Source of the DNA: Chloroflexota bacterium
Lineage (GTDB): Bacteria; Chloroflexota; Anaerolineae; CG2-30-64-16
Reading direction: 5' to 3'
NCBI GenBank assembly: GCA_026389845.1
Contig: JAPLHB010000051.1
Coordinates: forward strand, 1 to 64,000
Length of the DNA stretch: 64,000 nt
Shown here: one piece after another, positions 1 to 11,694 of the stretch
How positions within the stretch are numbered: the first letter of the stretch is position 1
How the letters are laid out: the number at the start of each line of letters is the position of its first letter
Program-made: the position numbers and the translations under genes
Notes under the pieces: generated by a model
The model's input: only the letters and a program-made list of their open reading frames with translations
What the model was told of the DNA's origin: nothing
The model's database searches: none

Positions 1-1378
1 TGGCATTGTCAACGGCCATGAATTGGTTTAGACTGGCAACATGAGCGACGAATGCGTACCTGCGGGCGTTTCGGCGGACGACTGGGCGGCCACCCCGGCT
101 TCAGTGCGGGCAGTGGTGCTGGCTCTGCAACAAACGGTCGCGCAATTGACCCAACGTGTCAGCGCACTGGCGGAACGGGTGCAGCAGACGTCGCAGAACT
201 CGTCCAAGCCGCCATCGAGTGATCCGCCCAGTGCGTCGCCGCGGCCCCAGCGCACACCATCGGGCCGGCAGGCCGGGGGCCAACCCGGCCATGTCGGGCA
301 TACCCGGGTGCTCAAGCCGGCGCGTGCGGTCAAGCAGTTCGTTGATTTCAAGCCGCCGAGTTGTGCGCAGTGTGGTGCGTTGCTGATGGGCGACGATCCG
401 GCGCCGGAGCGGCGGCAGGTGACCGAGTTGCCCCCCATCCCGCCGGAAGTGACTGAGTACCGGCGGCACGCCTTGACGTGCTTGGTGTGCCAGCACATCA
501 CCGCAGCCGCCTGGCCGGCCGAACTGCCGGACGGCAGCTTTGGGCCGCGCGTGCAGGCGACCGTGGGCTACTTGACCGGACGGCTGGGCGTCAGCCAGCG
601 CGATATCGAAGAAGTGATGGACAGTCTGTTTCACGTCGACGTCAGCCTGGGCAGTGTGGCGGCCCTGGAACAGGATGTCAGTGCTGCGCTGGCGCAACCG
701 GTCGCCGCCGCCCAGACCTATGTACAGGCCCAACCGGCCGTCAACGCCGATGAGACCAGTTGGCGCGAAGGTAAGGCCCGCTACTGGGTGTGGCTGGCCG
801 CGACGCCGTGGGTCGCGGTCTTTCTCGTGCTGGCGAGCCGCGGCGCCAAGAGTGCCAAACAACTGCTGGGCGCCGCTTATGCGGGCATCGTCGGCTCTGA
901 CCGCTGGACGGGCTACAACTGGCTCGCCACCCTGGGCCGGCAACTCTGCTGGGCGCACCTCAAACGGGACTTCCAAGCCATCCTGGAGCGGGGTGGGGCG
1001 GACGCCGTGATCGGGGAAGCCCTCTTGGCGCAGACCCACCAGGTGTTTGACCTGTGGTACCGCGTCCGTGACGGCACCCTGAGTCGCGCCGAGTTCCAGA
1101 CAGCTATCCAGCCGATCCAGAAGCAGGTACATGAGTTGCTCCAAACGGGCGCGACGCTGACCCAGACCAAGACCGCACGCCGAACGCCCCTTGCGGCGTG
1201 CGGTACTATGGCGCCGCCGCAGCTTCGGTACCCAAAGCGCCAGCGGCAGTGAGTTCGTAGCCCGGATCCTGACGACCGTCACGACCTTGCGTTTGCAGCA
1301 TCGCAACGTGCTGGACTACCTGACGGCTGCTTGTGCAGCCAAAAGCCGAGGCGCGGCGGCTCCGTCACTCTTGCCCAG

Positions 1379-4465
<3,087 letters not shown>

Positions 4466-4546
4466 AGGATACCGTGTTGTTGCAAGGACTCACATCTGTC
4501 CAAGATTATGTAGCAAGAAGGCCTCGTCGGCAAGATGACCTTCGGG

Positions 4547-5104
4547 CTACTCGGTCCTGGCGAAGAAGAAGAGCGCCGTGCTGCCGTAGCGCCGCTGGTC
4601 GGCCAGAGCCAGATTGACCAATCCTGGCTCGCGCCATTCTTTTGGAAAGACCTGCACAATGACCTGGCCGGTCTCGCTCAATAGCGCCGGACGGACGTCT
4701 ACGCCGGACAGCGCCCGAAGCCAGAGGCCCTGGTATTGCGGGGGGGCGATGTAGATCACGTCGAACGTCGGGAGGCCGGGGCGAGCCAGGTAGGCGAAGG
4801 CGTCCCCGGCGATCACGATTCCGCGCTCGGCCACGCCGGCCGCCTCCAGGTTCTGGCGCAAGACGCGCAGCGCCACCCGATCGCGCTCGCAGAAGACGAC
4901 TTCGGTGGCGCCGCGGCTCAACGCCTCGATGCCCACCGCGCCCGTGCCGCCGAACAGATCCAGAAAACGGCAGCCGGCCACCCTCTCCTGCGAGGTGAGG
5001 ATGCTGAACAGCGCCGACTTTACCCGGTCGGTGATCGGCCGCGTGCTATCTCCCGGCACGGAGGCCAGCGTTCTGCCCTTGGCGCTGCCGGAAATGATAC
5101 GCAT
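4547..5104 (-). CDS. rsmD: 16S rRNA (guanine(966)-N(2))-methyltransferase RsmD
   Basis: 185 aa, the usual RsmD length. It methylates N2 of G966 in 16S rRNA on the 30S particle using SAM. The N-terminus MRIISGSAKGR and TRPITDRVKSALF are diagnostic. The SAM loop is FLDLFGGTG (residues 47-55). The catalytic (D/N)PP(F/Y) motif reads IAPPQY at about 119-124, so the usual Asp is Ala. The surrounding fold motifs are intact, so this is probably a lineage variant rather than inactivation. The gene stands between two unrelated minus-strand genes; its common partner coaD is not adjacent. Confidence 0.93.
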   Translation of the reverse strand: MRIISGSAKGRTLASVPGDSTRPITDRVKSALFSILTSQERVAGCRFLDLFGGTGAVGIEALSRGATEVVFCERDRVALRVLRQNLEAAGVAERGIVIAGDAFAYLARPGLPTFDVIYIAPPQYQGLWLRALSGVDVRPALLSETGQVIVQVFPKEWREPGLVNLALADQRRYGSTALFFFARTE

Positions 5105-5111
5105 GGGTTCA

Positions 5112-5175
5112 TCCTGAGGAGTCAGGGGTCAGGAATCAGAGGTCAGCCTGCCTCCTGCCTCCTGTCTCCTGCTCC
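5112..5175. repeat. Degenerate short tandem repeats
   Basis: Two runs: GTCAGGGGTCAGGAATCAG-type units followed by CCTGCCTCCTGTCTCCTG-type units of 7 nt. One of several families of short degenerate intergenic repeats in the window. Confidence 0.7.
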
Positions 5176-5181
5176 CTGGCT

Positions 5182-6276
5182 TCACGGTTTGCGAATCCAC
5201 GTCCGATACACCGGCTCATCCACCCCGCCGAACCGGTGCTTGTAGTCCTCGTTCCCTTGCAGGAAGTCGAAGCGCGTCCGACCCTGGGCGATGGCGTCCT
5301 GGATCAGCCGGGCCAGCAGCACCCAGCCGGGACTGAGTTGGGGGCTGGCCTGCGGATCGTAGCCGGAGTTATAGACGAGGATCTGGTTGGCGTAGTCGAA
5401 ACAGAAGTAGCTGGCGGCCGGCCGGCCGGCAATCTCCAGGGTCGAGAGCTGAAGCCAGCCACGTTCGGCCAACGCGGCGGCGATGGCGCGGAAGAAGCCC
5501 TGCATCTCATCGGTCATAAAGGCGTCTTTGGCCTGGCTGCTCAATCGGTGCAGGGCGATGAAGTCGGCCATGGCCGCGTCCAGCTCGGGGCCGCCCGTCA
5601 CCAGGCGCACGCGGGCCTCGGGCGCCTCGCGCTCCAGCCGGCGGAGCTTGCGGCGGATTTCGTGGCGCTCTTTTTTGTCGAGGCTTTCCAGGTAGGCTTC
5701 CCATAACTGAAGCGCCCCCTGCTGGGGATCGTCGCTGGGAGGGCGGGCGTACTCGGCCGGCAAGGTGATGACCGGGCAGACGTCTTCCTGGAAGACCTCG
5801 ACGATCCAGCCCGACTCGCGCGCCATCTCGGCCAGCCGCGTATGAGCAGGCGACGCGACCGGCTGGTTGCAGAGATCAACGAGGTCCCAGGCGGGCGTTT
5901 CATCTTTCGACTCCGCTGCGCTCCGCTCAGGATGCCCAGTCAGCCACGCCAGAAACGCCGCGTAGACCGGCTCTTCTTTGCCCGCTTCTATGATCAAATC
6001 CAGGTAGTCCGACACCTCGATGCAGCCGACCACCTGTAGCGTCCGCTGCCCGGAGTCATCCGACAGGTAAAGTGGCAGGATGCCGATCAGCCGGCCCGCG
6101 TCTCGCGCGGCCAGCAGATACAGCGGCCCGCGGCTTGCGCCGACGTAGCGCCACCAGATCGTCTGCCATTCCCAGGTCAGGAAGATCGTGTCGCTGCGGC
6201 TGCGCCGCAACAGGTCGTTCCATTCGTTTTGTAGGGCCGTGAAGCCGCTCTCGTCGCGGTATAGAGTGAGTTCCAA
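5182..6276 (-). CDS. FemAB/CelD-like GNAT acyltransferase (Acetyltransf_6 type)
   Basis: 364 aa. The N-terminal segment (WNDLLRRSRSDTIFLTWEWQ) and the C-terminal part (SLDKKERHEIRRKLRRLERE, then ASYFCFDYANQILVYNSGYDP and FDFLQGNEDYKHRFGG) match the GNAT-fold 'BioF2-like/CelD' group. Members are often linked to polysaccharide or peptidoglycan decoration, but the substrate cannot be read from the sequence. A GHPERSAAESKDE stretch about residues 114-126 comes from a palindromic repeat inserted in frame. A surface-polysaccharide role would fit the glycosyltransferases at 8-10 kb, but this is inference. Confidence 0.8.
   Translation of the reverse strand: MELTLYRDESGFTALQNEWNDLLRRSRSDTIFLTWEWQTIWWRYVGASRGPLYLLAARDAGRLIGILPLYLSDDSGQRTLQVVGCIEVSDYLDLIIEAGKEEPVYAAFLAWLTGHPERSAAESKDETPAWDLVDLCNQPVASPAHTRLAEMARESGWIVEVFQEDVCPVITLPAEYARPPSDDPQQGALQLWEAYLESLDKKERHEIRRKLRRLEREAPEARVRLVTGGPELDAAMADFIALHRLSSQAKDAFMTDEMQGFFRAIAAALAERGWLQLSTLEIAGRPAASYFCFDYANQILVYNSGYDPQASPQLSPGWVLLARLIQDAIAQGRTRFDFLQGNEDYKHRFGGVDEPVYRTWIRKP
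5901..5934. repeat. Palindromic repeat inside the acyltransferase gene
   Basis: Begins CATCTTTCGACTCCG and ends CTCAGGATG. On the minus strand it reads CATCCTGAGCGGAGC..., the same family as the intergenic copy near 52293. It is translated in frame as GHPERSAAESKD. Confidence 0.65.
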
Positions 6277-6340
6277 GTTGCTATCCCTGTTTATCCGTGA
6301 AATCAGTCGGTCAATTATATCGCCGCTATGGCCGGCTGTC

Positions 6341-7894
6341 TCAGTTCTTTAAGAGCGCCAGCACCGCCAGCAGCGCCAGTGCGATCACGATCACCCACCA
6401 GCGTTTCTGCCAGGTCTCGATCCACTCGCTCGGCACGGCCAGCGCCGGTCGCGTGGTTTTGGTCGGGGCCGCTGTGATCTCCGGCGATCGGGCGGCGCCC
6501 ATGGTGGCCGACGGCGCCGGGGTGAGCGCGATGGCAACACGGGTCGTGCGCGGCCCGATCGCGCTGGTGGACGCACCGGTCGGCGCGATGCCGAGCGATC
6601 GGGCCAACTGCGGGCCGGCCGCCGGCCCGCGGCTTAGATCGGGCCACAACAACGCCGGGCCAATCATGGCTCGCACTGCGGGCGCCAGCGGCGGGTTCGG
6701 GCCGCCCCCTGACGGGGATCTTTGACAAACAACCAGGCTCACGTCGTCCAGGAACATGGCCGCCCGGCCGTTCAGACCGTCGTTGTACACGTTGAAGATG
6801 AGTTGGACCGTCTGACCGACGTATGGTGAGAGGTCGGCTTCGAACGCGCGCCAGGTCGGGTTGTTGCTAAGCTCGAACCAGAGGGTTCTGAGCCGCGAGC
6901 CGTCTGCGGCAAACAGTTGCGCCTCTTGTCGGTCAACCCCATCCGGGTTTTCCGCCCAGGTCCAAAGATAGAACCGCAGCGTTGCCGTCTGGCTGGCGGG
7001 CGGAATGGCGACGATCTGGCGCACCGGTGATTGGCTGGCGACGCTTCCGGTCTGCGTGCCTAGGCGCAGCGCCCACACCCCATTGCGGACCGGCGTGGTC
7101 ACGGTCTGCACCGGTATGACCACCGGCTCCGCCTCCCAGGGGGACAGGCCGGTCTCGAACCCGCCGTTTTGCAGGATCTCACCGCAGTTGGGCGACGTGG
7201 GCGTTGCGGTCGGTGTCGCCGATGGAGATGGGGTCGCGGTTCGAGTAGGGGGCTGGGTAGGATAGACCGGGGTGACGCCGCCCGTTGGCGTCGGCGTGCG
7301 GCTGGGGGCAGGGGAGGGCGTCGGGCCACAGACGACGAGTGACACGTCGTCCAGGAACATGCCGGCCGTGTTGGACGTCCCATCGTTGTAAACGTTGAAG
7401 TAGATTTGCACCGTGTGTCCGCGCCAGCGGGTCAGGTCCACTGTCATTTGATTCCAGACACGGCTATCGTTGCTGGATTTCCACGGGGTTGCCAGGGTCG
7501 AGCCATCCGAGTTGAGCAGGATCATTTGCATCGCATTGGGTCGGGCGATGCCCTCGACCATCGCATTGAACCAAAACGACAGTGTGACCTTGGTGGCTCC
7601 TGGCAGAAGCGTCACCATTTGCTTGGCCGAAGAGTAGCCCATCTTGCCGCCGCCGCGGGTGATGCCAAGCACCAACGACTTTTCGCCGCCGTGTTTGGTA
7701 TACGTGACGTATTCGGGCATCAGCGGCGTGGTGCCCAACTGCCAGGCGTCGCCGGCCTCGAAGCCGCCGTCAGTGATTTTCTCGGTGCAGCCGCCTTGGG
7801 CGTTCACCGGCGGCGCCGACAGCAAGGCCCAGCCGGCCGCGACAAACAACAACACAGCGCAGAATCCAACCAGGAAATGTCGTCGGGTGTCCAT
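6341..7894 (-). CDS. Secreted, membrane-anchored protein with two jelly-roll-like repeats
   Basis: 517 aa when started at ATG 7894, which has GGAAGGA about 10 nt upstream; a 45-nt upstream extension has no such support. A signal peptide (FLVGFCAVLLFVAAGWALL) is followed by two homologous domains. Each starts near DGGFE/NGGFE and ends FLDDVSLVVC, at about residues 35-190 and 235-390. A Thr/Pro linker joins them. The C-terminus is a single hydrophobic segment (VIVIALALLAVLALL) ending KN. The repeats look like carbohydrate-binding beta-sandwich modules, which suggests a cell-surface adhesion or binding role. No catalytic motif was seen. Confidence 0.75.
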   Translation of the reverse strand: MDTRRHFLVGFCAVLLFVAAGWALLSAPPVNAQGGCTEKITDGGFEAGDAWQLGTTPLMPEYVTYTKHGGEKSLVLGITRGGGKMGYSSAKQMVTLLPGATKVTLSFWFNAMVEGIARPNAMQMILLNSDGSTLATPWKSSNDSRVWNQMTVDLTRWRGHTVQIYFNVYNDGTSNTAGMFLDDVSLVVCGPTPSPAPSRTPTPTGGVTPVYPTQPPTRTATPSPSATPTATPTSPNCGEILQNGGFETGLSPWEAEPVVIPVQTVTTPVRNGVWALRLGTQTGSVASQSPVRQIVAIPPASQTATLRFYLWTWAENPDGVDRQEAQLFAADGSRLRTLWFELSNNPTWRAFEADLSPYVGQTVQLIFNVYNDGLNGRAAMFLDDVSLVVCQRSPSGGGPNPPLAPAVRAMIGPALLWPDLSRGPAAGPQLARSLGIAPTGASTSAIGPRTTRVAIALTPAPSATMGAARSPEITAAPTKTTRPALAVPSEWIETWQKRWWVIVIALALLAVLALLKN

Positions 7895-7932
7895 CGAGTG
7901 GGTTCCTTCCAGGTAAAGGCAACAGATGATTT

Positions 7933-7975
7933 TGTCCACGCACTACGCACTACGCACTACGCAACACATGGCCCA
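7933..7975. repeat. CACTACG-type short tandem repeat
   Basis: Four near-perfect units of the type CGCACTACGCACTACG. The same word family recurs at 12.2-12.3, 52.4 and 62.6-62.8 kb. Confidence 0.75.
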
Positions 7976-8005
7976 CATTCTATCACGAACGTTGCGTCAG
8001 AGCAA

Positions 8006-8035
8006 TTGACCCGATCTCGATCTCCGTGCTATAAT
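8006..8035 (+). promoter_or_regulatory. sigma70-type promoter of the GT2 gene
   Basis: TTGACC (8006-8011), 18-nt spacer, TATAAT (8030-8035). The predicted start near 8042 leaves only about five untranslated bases before ATG 8047 and no Shine-Dalgarno, so the transcript would be nearly leaderless. Confidence 0.7.
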
Positions 8036-8046
8036 GCGGTCTACGT

Positions 8047-9012
8047 ATGAACGAAACGTCACCGGCGACTCTCGATCTGGCGATTGTCATCGTCAACTAC
8101 AACACGTCGGCGCTGCTGGCTGACTGCCTGCGGTCGGTTTTTGCCAGCCGGGGCGGGCTGACGCTGGCCGTCTGCGTGGTAGACAACGCCTCGCCCGACG
8201 ACAGCGTGGCGATGACGCGCGCCGAGTTTCCCCAGGTGCACGTCATCGCCAACGCGACCAACGCTGGGTATCCGCAGGCGAACAACCAGGGGTTGAAGTA
8301 TTTCGGGTTTGAGGACCCCCTCCCCAACCCCTCCCCCGTCGCGACGGGGGAGGGGCCAGGGGTGGGGGCCAGCCTCCCGCGCTTCGCTCTGCTCCTCAAC
8401 CCCGACACCGTGCTGCCCCCGGACGCGCTGGCGGAGATGATCGCGTTCATGGCGGCGCATCCGCAGGCTGGGGCGGCCGGGCCAAAGCTGGTGCGGCTGG
8501 ACGGCTCGCTCGATAAGGCGTGTCGGCGCTCCTTCCCCACGCCCGAGACTTCGCTCTATCATCTGTTGAAGCTGGACAAGCTGTTCCCAACCAGCCCGCG
8601 CTTTGCGCGTTACGACCTTTCTTACCTGGACCCGAACGTCGTGACGCAGGTGGATGCCATCGTGGGCGCGTTCATGCTGGTACGTCGCGAGGCGATCCTA
8701 CAAGCCGGCCTGCTGGACGAGAGCTTTTTTATGTACGGTGAAGACCTGGACTGGGCCAAGCGGATCACCGACGCGGGGTGGCAGGTGTGGTATAACCCGC
8801 AGGTGGCGGTGACGCACGTCAAAGAGGCCGCCAGCCGGTACTCCTACCGGGCGCGGGTCGAGTTCTACCGGGCGCTCATTATCTTCTACGAGAAGCACTA
8901 CCGCGCGACAACCCCGTTTTGGCTCGACTGGCTGATCCGGGGCGGCGTCGCCTTCTTTGGCAGCCTCGATCTGTTGAGTCGCCGGCTGCGTGGACAGAGG
9001 GTAAGCACGTGA
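8047..9012 (+). CDS. Family 2 glycosyltransferase
   Basis: 321 aa, GT-A fold. Seen: IVIVNYNTSALLADCL at the N-terminus, VVDNASPDDS, the metal/nucleotide-sugar motif LLNPDTVLPP and the acceptor-side block GAFMLVRREAILQAGLLDESF-FMYGEDLDWAKRI. This matches rhamnosyl/WbbL-type transferases of surface polysaccharide synthesis; the actual sugar is unknown. Residues about 90-110 (DPLPNPSPVATGEGPGVG) are the translation of a C/G-rich palindromic repeat lying in a surface loop just before the LLNPDT strand. Its stop overlaps the next gene's GTG start (GTGA), so the two are translationally coupled. Confidence 0.9.
   Translation: MNETSPATLDLAIVIVNYNTSALLADCLRSVFASRGGLTLAVCVVDNASPDDSVAMTRAEFPQVHVIANATNAGYPQANNQGLKYFGFEDPLPNPSPVATGEGPGVGASLPRFALLLNPDTVLPPDALAEMIAFMAAHPQAGAAGPKLVRLDGSLDKACRRSFPTPETSLYHLLKLDKLFPTSPRFARYDLSYLDPNVVTQVDAIVGAFMLVRREAILQAGLLDESFFMYGEDLDWAKRITDAGWQVWYNPQVAVTHVKEAASRYSYRARVEFYRALIIFYEKHYRATTPFWLDWLIRGGVAFFGSLDLLSRRLRGQRVST
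8316..8367. repeat. C-rich/G-rich palindromic repeat within the glycosyltransferase gene
   Basis: The arm CCCCCTCCCCAACCCCTCC pairs with GGGGGAGGGGCCAGGGGTGG around a CGTCGCGACG centre. It is fully open in the coding frame. Confidence 0.8.
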
Positions 9013-10418
9013 GACGCGGACGCGTAGTGACCATCCTGACCCTTGTCCTCACCGATGCAGCGATGAGCTTGCTGGCGTTCTACGTCGCCTACATCTTGCG
9101 CGTGGTTACGCAGGGCTCAAAAATTGGCCCGTTTCACGACTACGTCATCCTCGCGGGCATCCAGCTAGTCAATACCCTCCTTGTTTTTTTTATCTACAAG
9201 TTCTATCACCGCCGGCACGCCGCCCTGCTGACGGATGAGTTGTACCGCATCTTCGGCGCCGTCTCGGTGGCAACGCTGGTGACAGTGGCCTTCATCGGCT
9301 TCGTCCTGCACGATACGCTGGAATACCAGCGTTCCATGCTGGTATTCGCCTGGCTGGCCACCCTGGGCACGATCACGTTGGGGCGCTTTGCCCACAGCCG
9401 CGTCCAGCGGCGCTTGCAGCGCCGTGGGATCGGCGCGGAGCGGGTGCTGATCATCGGCACAGGTGAAGTGGGGCGCATGATCTTTCAGAAGATCCAGCAT
9501 ACCCCCGGCCTGGGCTACCGCGTGGTTGGCTTTGCCGATATCGGCCGCGGGCCGGCCCTGCAACCCGCCTCAGGACAGACGAGCGTCATGAGCCTGCCAG
9601 TGTTGGGCACGGTGGACGAGTTGCCGGCCATCATCGAAGCGCAGGGCATCGGTGAGGTCATCATCGGCCTGCCCGAAGCCTCACACCAGGAGTTGGTCGG
9701 CATCATCTCGCTGTGCGAGCGCGAAAAGGTGAGCATCCGCGTCTTCCCGGACGTTTTTCAGATCATGGCGTCCGAGGTGACGATCAGCGACCTGGGCGGG
9801 TTGCCGCTGCTGACTATTCGCGACGTGGCGCTGCGGGGCTGGAAGCTGACCCTTAAGCGCATGGTTGACATCGCCGGCAGCAGCCTGATGCTGCTGTTCA
9901 TCTCGCCGCTGATGATGTTGGTGGCGTTTCTGGTCAAGTTGGACTCGCCTGGCCCGGTATTCTTCGCCCAGGATCGGATGGGACTGGACGCTAAACCGTT
10001 CAAGGTGCTCAAATTTCGTTCCATGCGCCAGGACGCCGAGGCGAACGGCCCCGGCTGGACGACGAAGGACGATCCACGTCGCACGCGTGTCGGTGTGCTT
10101 ATCCGCAAGACTTCGATTGACGAGCTGCCGCAGTTTATCAATGTCCTGATGGGCGACATGAGCCTGGTCGGTCCCCGCCCCGAACAGCCAAGCTACGTCG
10201 AGCAGTTCCGCCAGAGCATCCCCCGCTACATGGATCGCCATCGCGAAAAGGCCGGCCTCACCGGCTGGGCGCAGATCAACGGCCTGCGCGGCGATACCTC
10301 CATTGCTGAACGCACCAAGTACGACCTGTGGTACATCGAGAATTGGTCGTTGTGGTTGGACTTCAAAATCATCCTCCGTACGGCGTTCAACATGTTTACT
10401 GACAAGACGGCGTATTGA
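9009..10418 (+). CDS. Exopolysaccharide polyprenyl-phosphate glycosylphosphotransferase
   Basis: 469 aa from GTG 9009, which overlaps the upstream stop and has AGAGGG 5' of it. It transfers a hexose-1-phosphate to undecaprenyl phosphate to start surface-polysaccharide repeat units. N-terminal hydrophobic helices (about 1-130) precede a CoA_binding_3/Rossmann segment (RVLIIGTGEVGRMIFQK). The C-terminal bacterial sugar transferase domain follows a further membrane helix and shows SPGPVFFAQDRMG, KVLKFRSM, KTSIDELPQFINVL, SLVGPRPE and KAGLTGWAQINGLRG. Length and domain order match WcaJ/WbaP-like enzymes with the full N-terminal part. Confidence 0.93.
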   Translation: MRRGRVVTILTLVLTDAAMSLLAFYVAYILRVVTQGSKIGPFHDYVILAGIQLVNTLLVFFIYKFYHRRHAALLTDELYRIFGAVSVATLVTVAFIGFVLHDTLEYQRSMLVFAWLATLGTITLGRFAHSRVQRRLQRRGIGAERVLIIGTGEVGRMIFQKIQHTPGLGYRVVGFADIGRGPALQPASGQTSVMSLPVLGTVDELPAIIEAQGIGEVIIGLPEASHQELVGIISLCEREKVSIRVFPDVFQIMASEVTISDLGGLPLLTIRDVALRGWKLTLKRMVDIAGSSLMLLFISPLMMLVAFLVKLDSPGPVFFAQDRMGLDAKPFKVLKFRSMRQDAEANGPGWTTKDDPRRTRVGVLIRKTSIDELPQFINVLMGDMSLVGPRPEQPSYVEQFRQSIPRYMDRHREKAGLTGWAQINGLRGDTSIAERTKYDLWYIENWSLWLDFKIILRTAFNMFTDKTAY

Positions 10419-10420
10419 CC

Positions 10421-10456
10421 GATGACGAACGACGAAGGACGTCATTCGTCGTTCAT
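10421..10456. repeat. ACGAACGACGAAGGACG-type inverted short repeat
   Basis: GACGAACGACGAAGGACG is followed by CATTCGTCGTTC, forming an imperfect hairpin just after the sugar-transferase stop. It belongs to the word family also present at 17.05, 22.25 and 47.15 kb. Confidence 0.7.
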
Positions 10457-10464
10457 CCCTCATT

Positions 10465-10493
10465 TTGACACCTTCGCCCCTTCGTGGTATTAT
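10465..10493 (+). promoter_or_regulatory. sigma70 promoter of hrcA
   Basis: TTGACA (10465-10470), 17-nt spacer, TATTAT (10488-10493). The predicted start is near 10500, so the CIRCE operator begins just downstream of +1. Confidence 0.85.
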
Positions 10494-10506
10494 TGCCCCC
10501 GTTATA

Positions 10507-10533
10507 TTAGCACTCTACCCGTGAGAGTGCTAA
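10507..10533 (+). promoter_or_regulatory. CIRCE operator
   Basis: Perfect TTAGCACTC-N9-GAGTGCTAA. This is the HrcA binding site that represses chaperone operons until heat shock. Placed between promoter and hrcA, it predicts autoregulation. Confidence 0.98.
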
Positions 10534-10555
10534 AGCGAATTAGGTGCAACGAGCG

Positions 10556-11584
10556 ATGACCGAGATGACGCCGCGGCGCCAGGCGGTTTTGGGCCTAGTG
10601 ATCCGTTCCTACACCGAAAAAGGACTCCCCATAGGGTCAAAAGCCTTCGTGGAGAGCTTTGGGTTGGGCATCAGCTCGGCCACGATCCGCAACGAGATGG
10701 CCGCGCTGGAGGGGCTGGGCTACTTGACCCACCCGCACACCTCGGCCGGCCGCGTGCCGACCGAGCACGGCTACCGCTATTTCGTCGAGCACCTGGTCGG
10801 CGAGACGGAGCTGCCGCTGCCCGAACAGTTGATGATCCGCCATCAGTTCCACCAGGCTCGGCTGGAGCTTGACCAATGGGTGCGGTTGGCGGTGGCGGTG
10901 CTGGCGCACACCACGCGCAAGGCCGCGTTGGCGACCTCGCCCCGCGCTTTCGAGAGCCGGTTCAAACACCTGGAGCTGATCGCCCTGCGCGATACGTTGG
11001 TGCTGCTGGTGCTGGTGCTGCAAGGGGGCACGGTCAAGCAGCAGATGCTCAGCCTGGAGGAGCCGGTGGACCAGGAGACGCTCAGCCGCCTCTCCTACCA
11101 GCTCAATGAGCGGTTCACGCGGCTGACCGCGGGACAGATCACCGCCAGCACGGCCGATCTGTCCGCTCTGGGCAAACTAATCGCACAGATCGTGGCTCAG
11201 GCGTTGAGCGCCGTGGACACGCAGTACAGCAGTCCCGTCTATCGCGACGGTCTGGTACACATCCTGGCCGAGCCGGAATTCAGCGAGGGCGACCAGGTGC
11301 GCCAGATGGTGCAGATCCTCGAAGGCCCATCGCTGGTGGACGTGGTCACCGAAGCCGCGCAGCCGCTGGAGATCGGCGGTGTGCAGGTGCTCATCGGCGG
11401 CGAGGGGCGTTGGCACGACTTCGCCGAGTTGAGCGTGGTGCTCTCCCGCTACGGCGTCGAAGGCGGCGCCAGCGGCCTGCTCGGCGTTGTCGGCCCGTTG
11501 CGGATGACCTATGATCGCACCATCGGGGCGGTGCGGTACGTCGCGGGACTGATGAGCGATCTGGTAAGCGATTGGTACGAGTAG
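10556..11584 (+). CDS. hrcA: Heat-inducible transcription repressor HrcA
   Basis: 342 aa from ATG 10556 (TAGGTG about 9 nt upstream). GTG 10544 and ATG 10565 are alternatives. It binds CIRCE as a dimer and represses heat-shock genes. The N-terminal winged helix shows RRQAVLGLVIRSYTEKGLPIG, ISSATIRNEMAALE and HTSAGRVPTEHGYRYFV; a GAF-like effector domain follows, ending GPLRMTYDRTIGAVRYVA. The perfect CIRCE directly upstream and grpE-dnaK downstream confirm the assignment. Confidence 0.97.
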   Translation: MTEMTPRRQAVLGLVIRSYTEKGLPIGSKAFVESFGLGISSATIRNEMAALEGLGYLTHPHTSAGRVPTEHGYRYFVEHLVGETELPLPEQLMIRHQFHQARLELDQWVRLAVAVLAHTTRKAALATSPRAFESRFKHLELIALRDTLVLLVLVLQGGTVKQQMLSLEEPVDQETLSRLSYQLNERFTRLTAGQITASTADLSALGKLIAQIVAQALSAVDTQYSSPVYRDGLVHILAEPEFSEGDQVRQMVQILEGPSLVDVVTEAAQPLEIGGVQVLIGGEGRWHDFAELSVVLSRYGVEGGASGLLGVVGPLRMTYDRTIGAVRYVAGLMSDLVSDWYE

Positions 11585-11672
11585 AGATTGGAGATTGGAG
11601 TGGGGTCATTCTGAGCGGGTTGACGAAGGGCAGTCTGCGGTACGTAGACCCGCGAAGAATCTCCTCGTGATA
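11585..11672. repeat. GAGATTGG tandem repeat plus short inverted-repeat element
   Basis: GAGATTGGAGATTGGAG is followed by a short copy of the CATTCTGAGCGGGTT...GAAGAATCTC element found at 37.1, 42.1, 45.2 and 55.1 kb. Confidence 0.7.
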
Positions 11673-11694
11673 CAAGGAGTGAGCAAGTAACGGT

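Noticed and set aside
101-1306. 401-aa open frame opposite the IS66 remnant
   Set aside because: No recognisable content; the plus strand has clear IS66 motifs.
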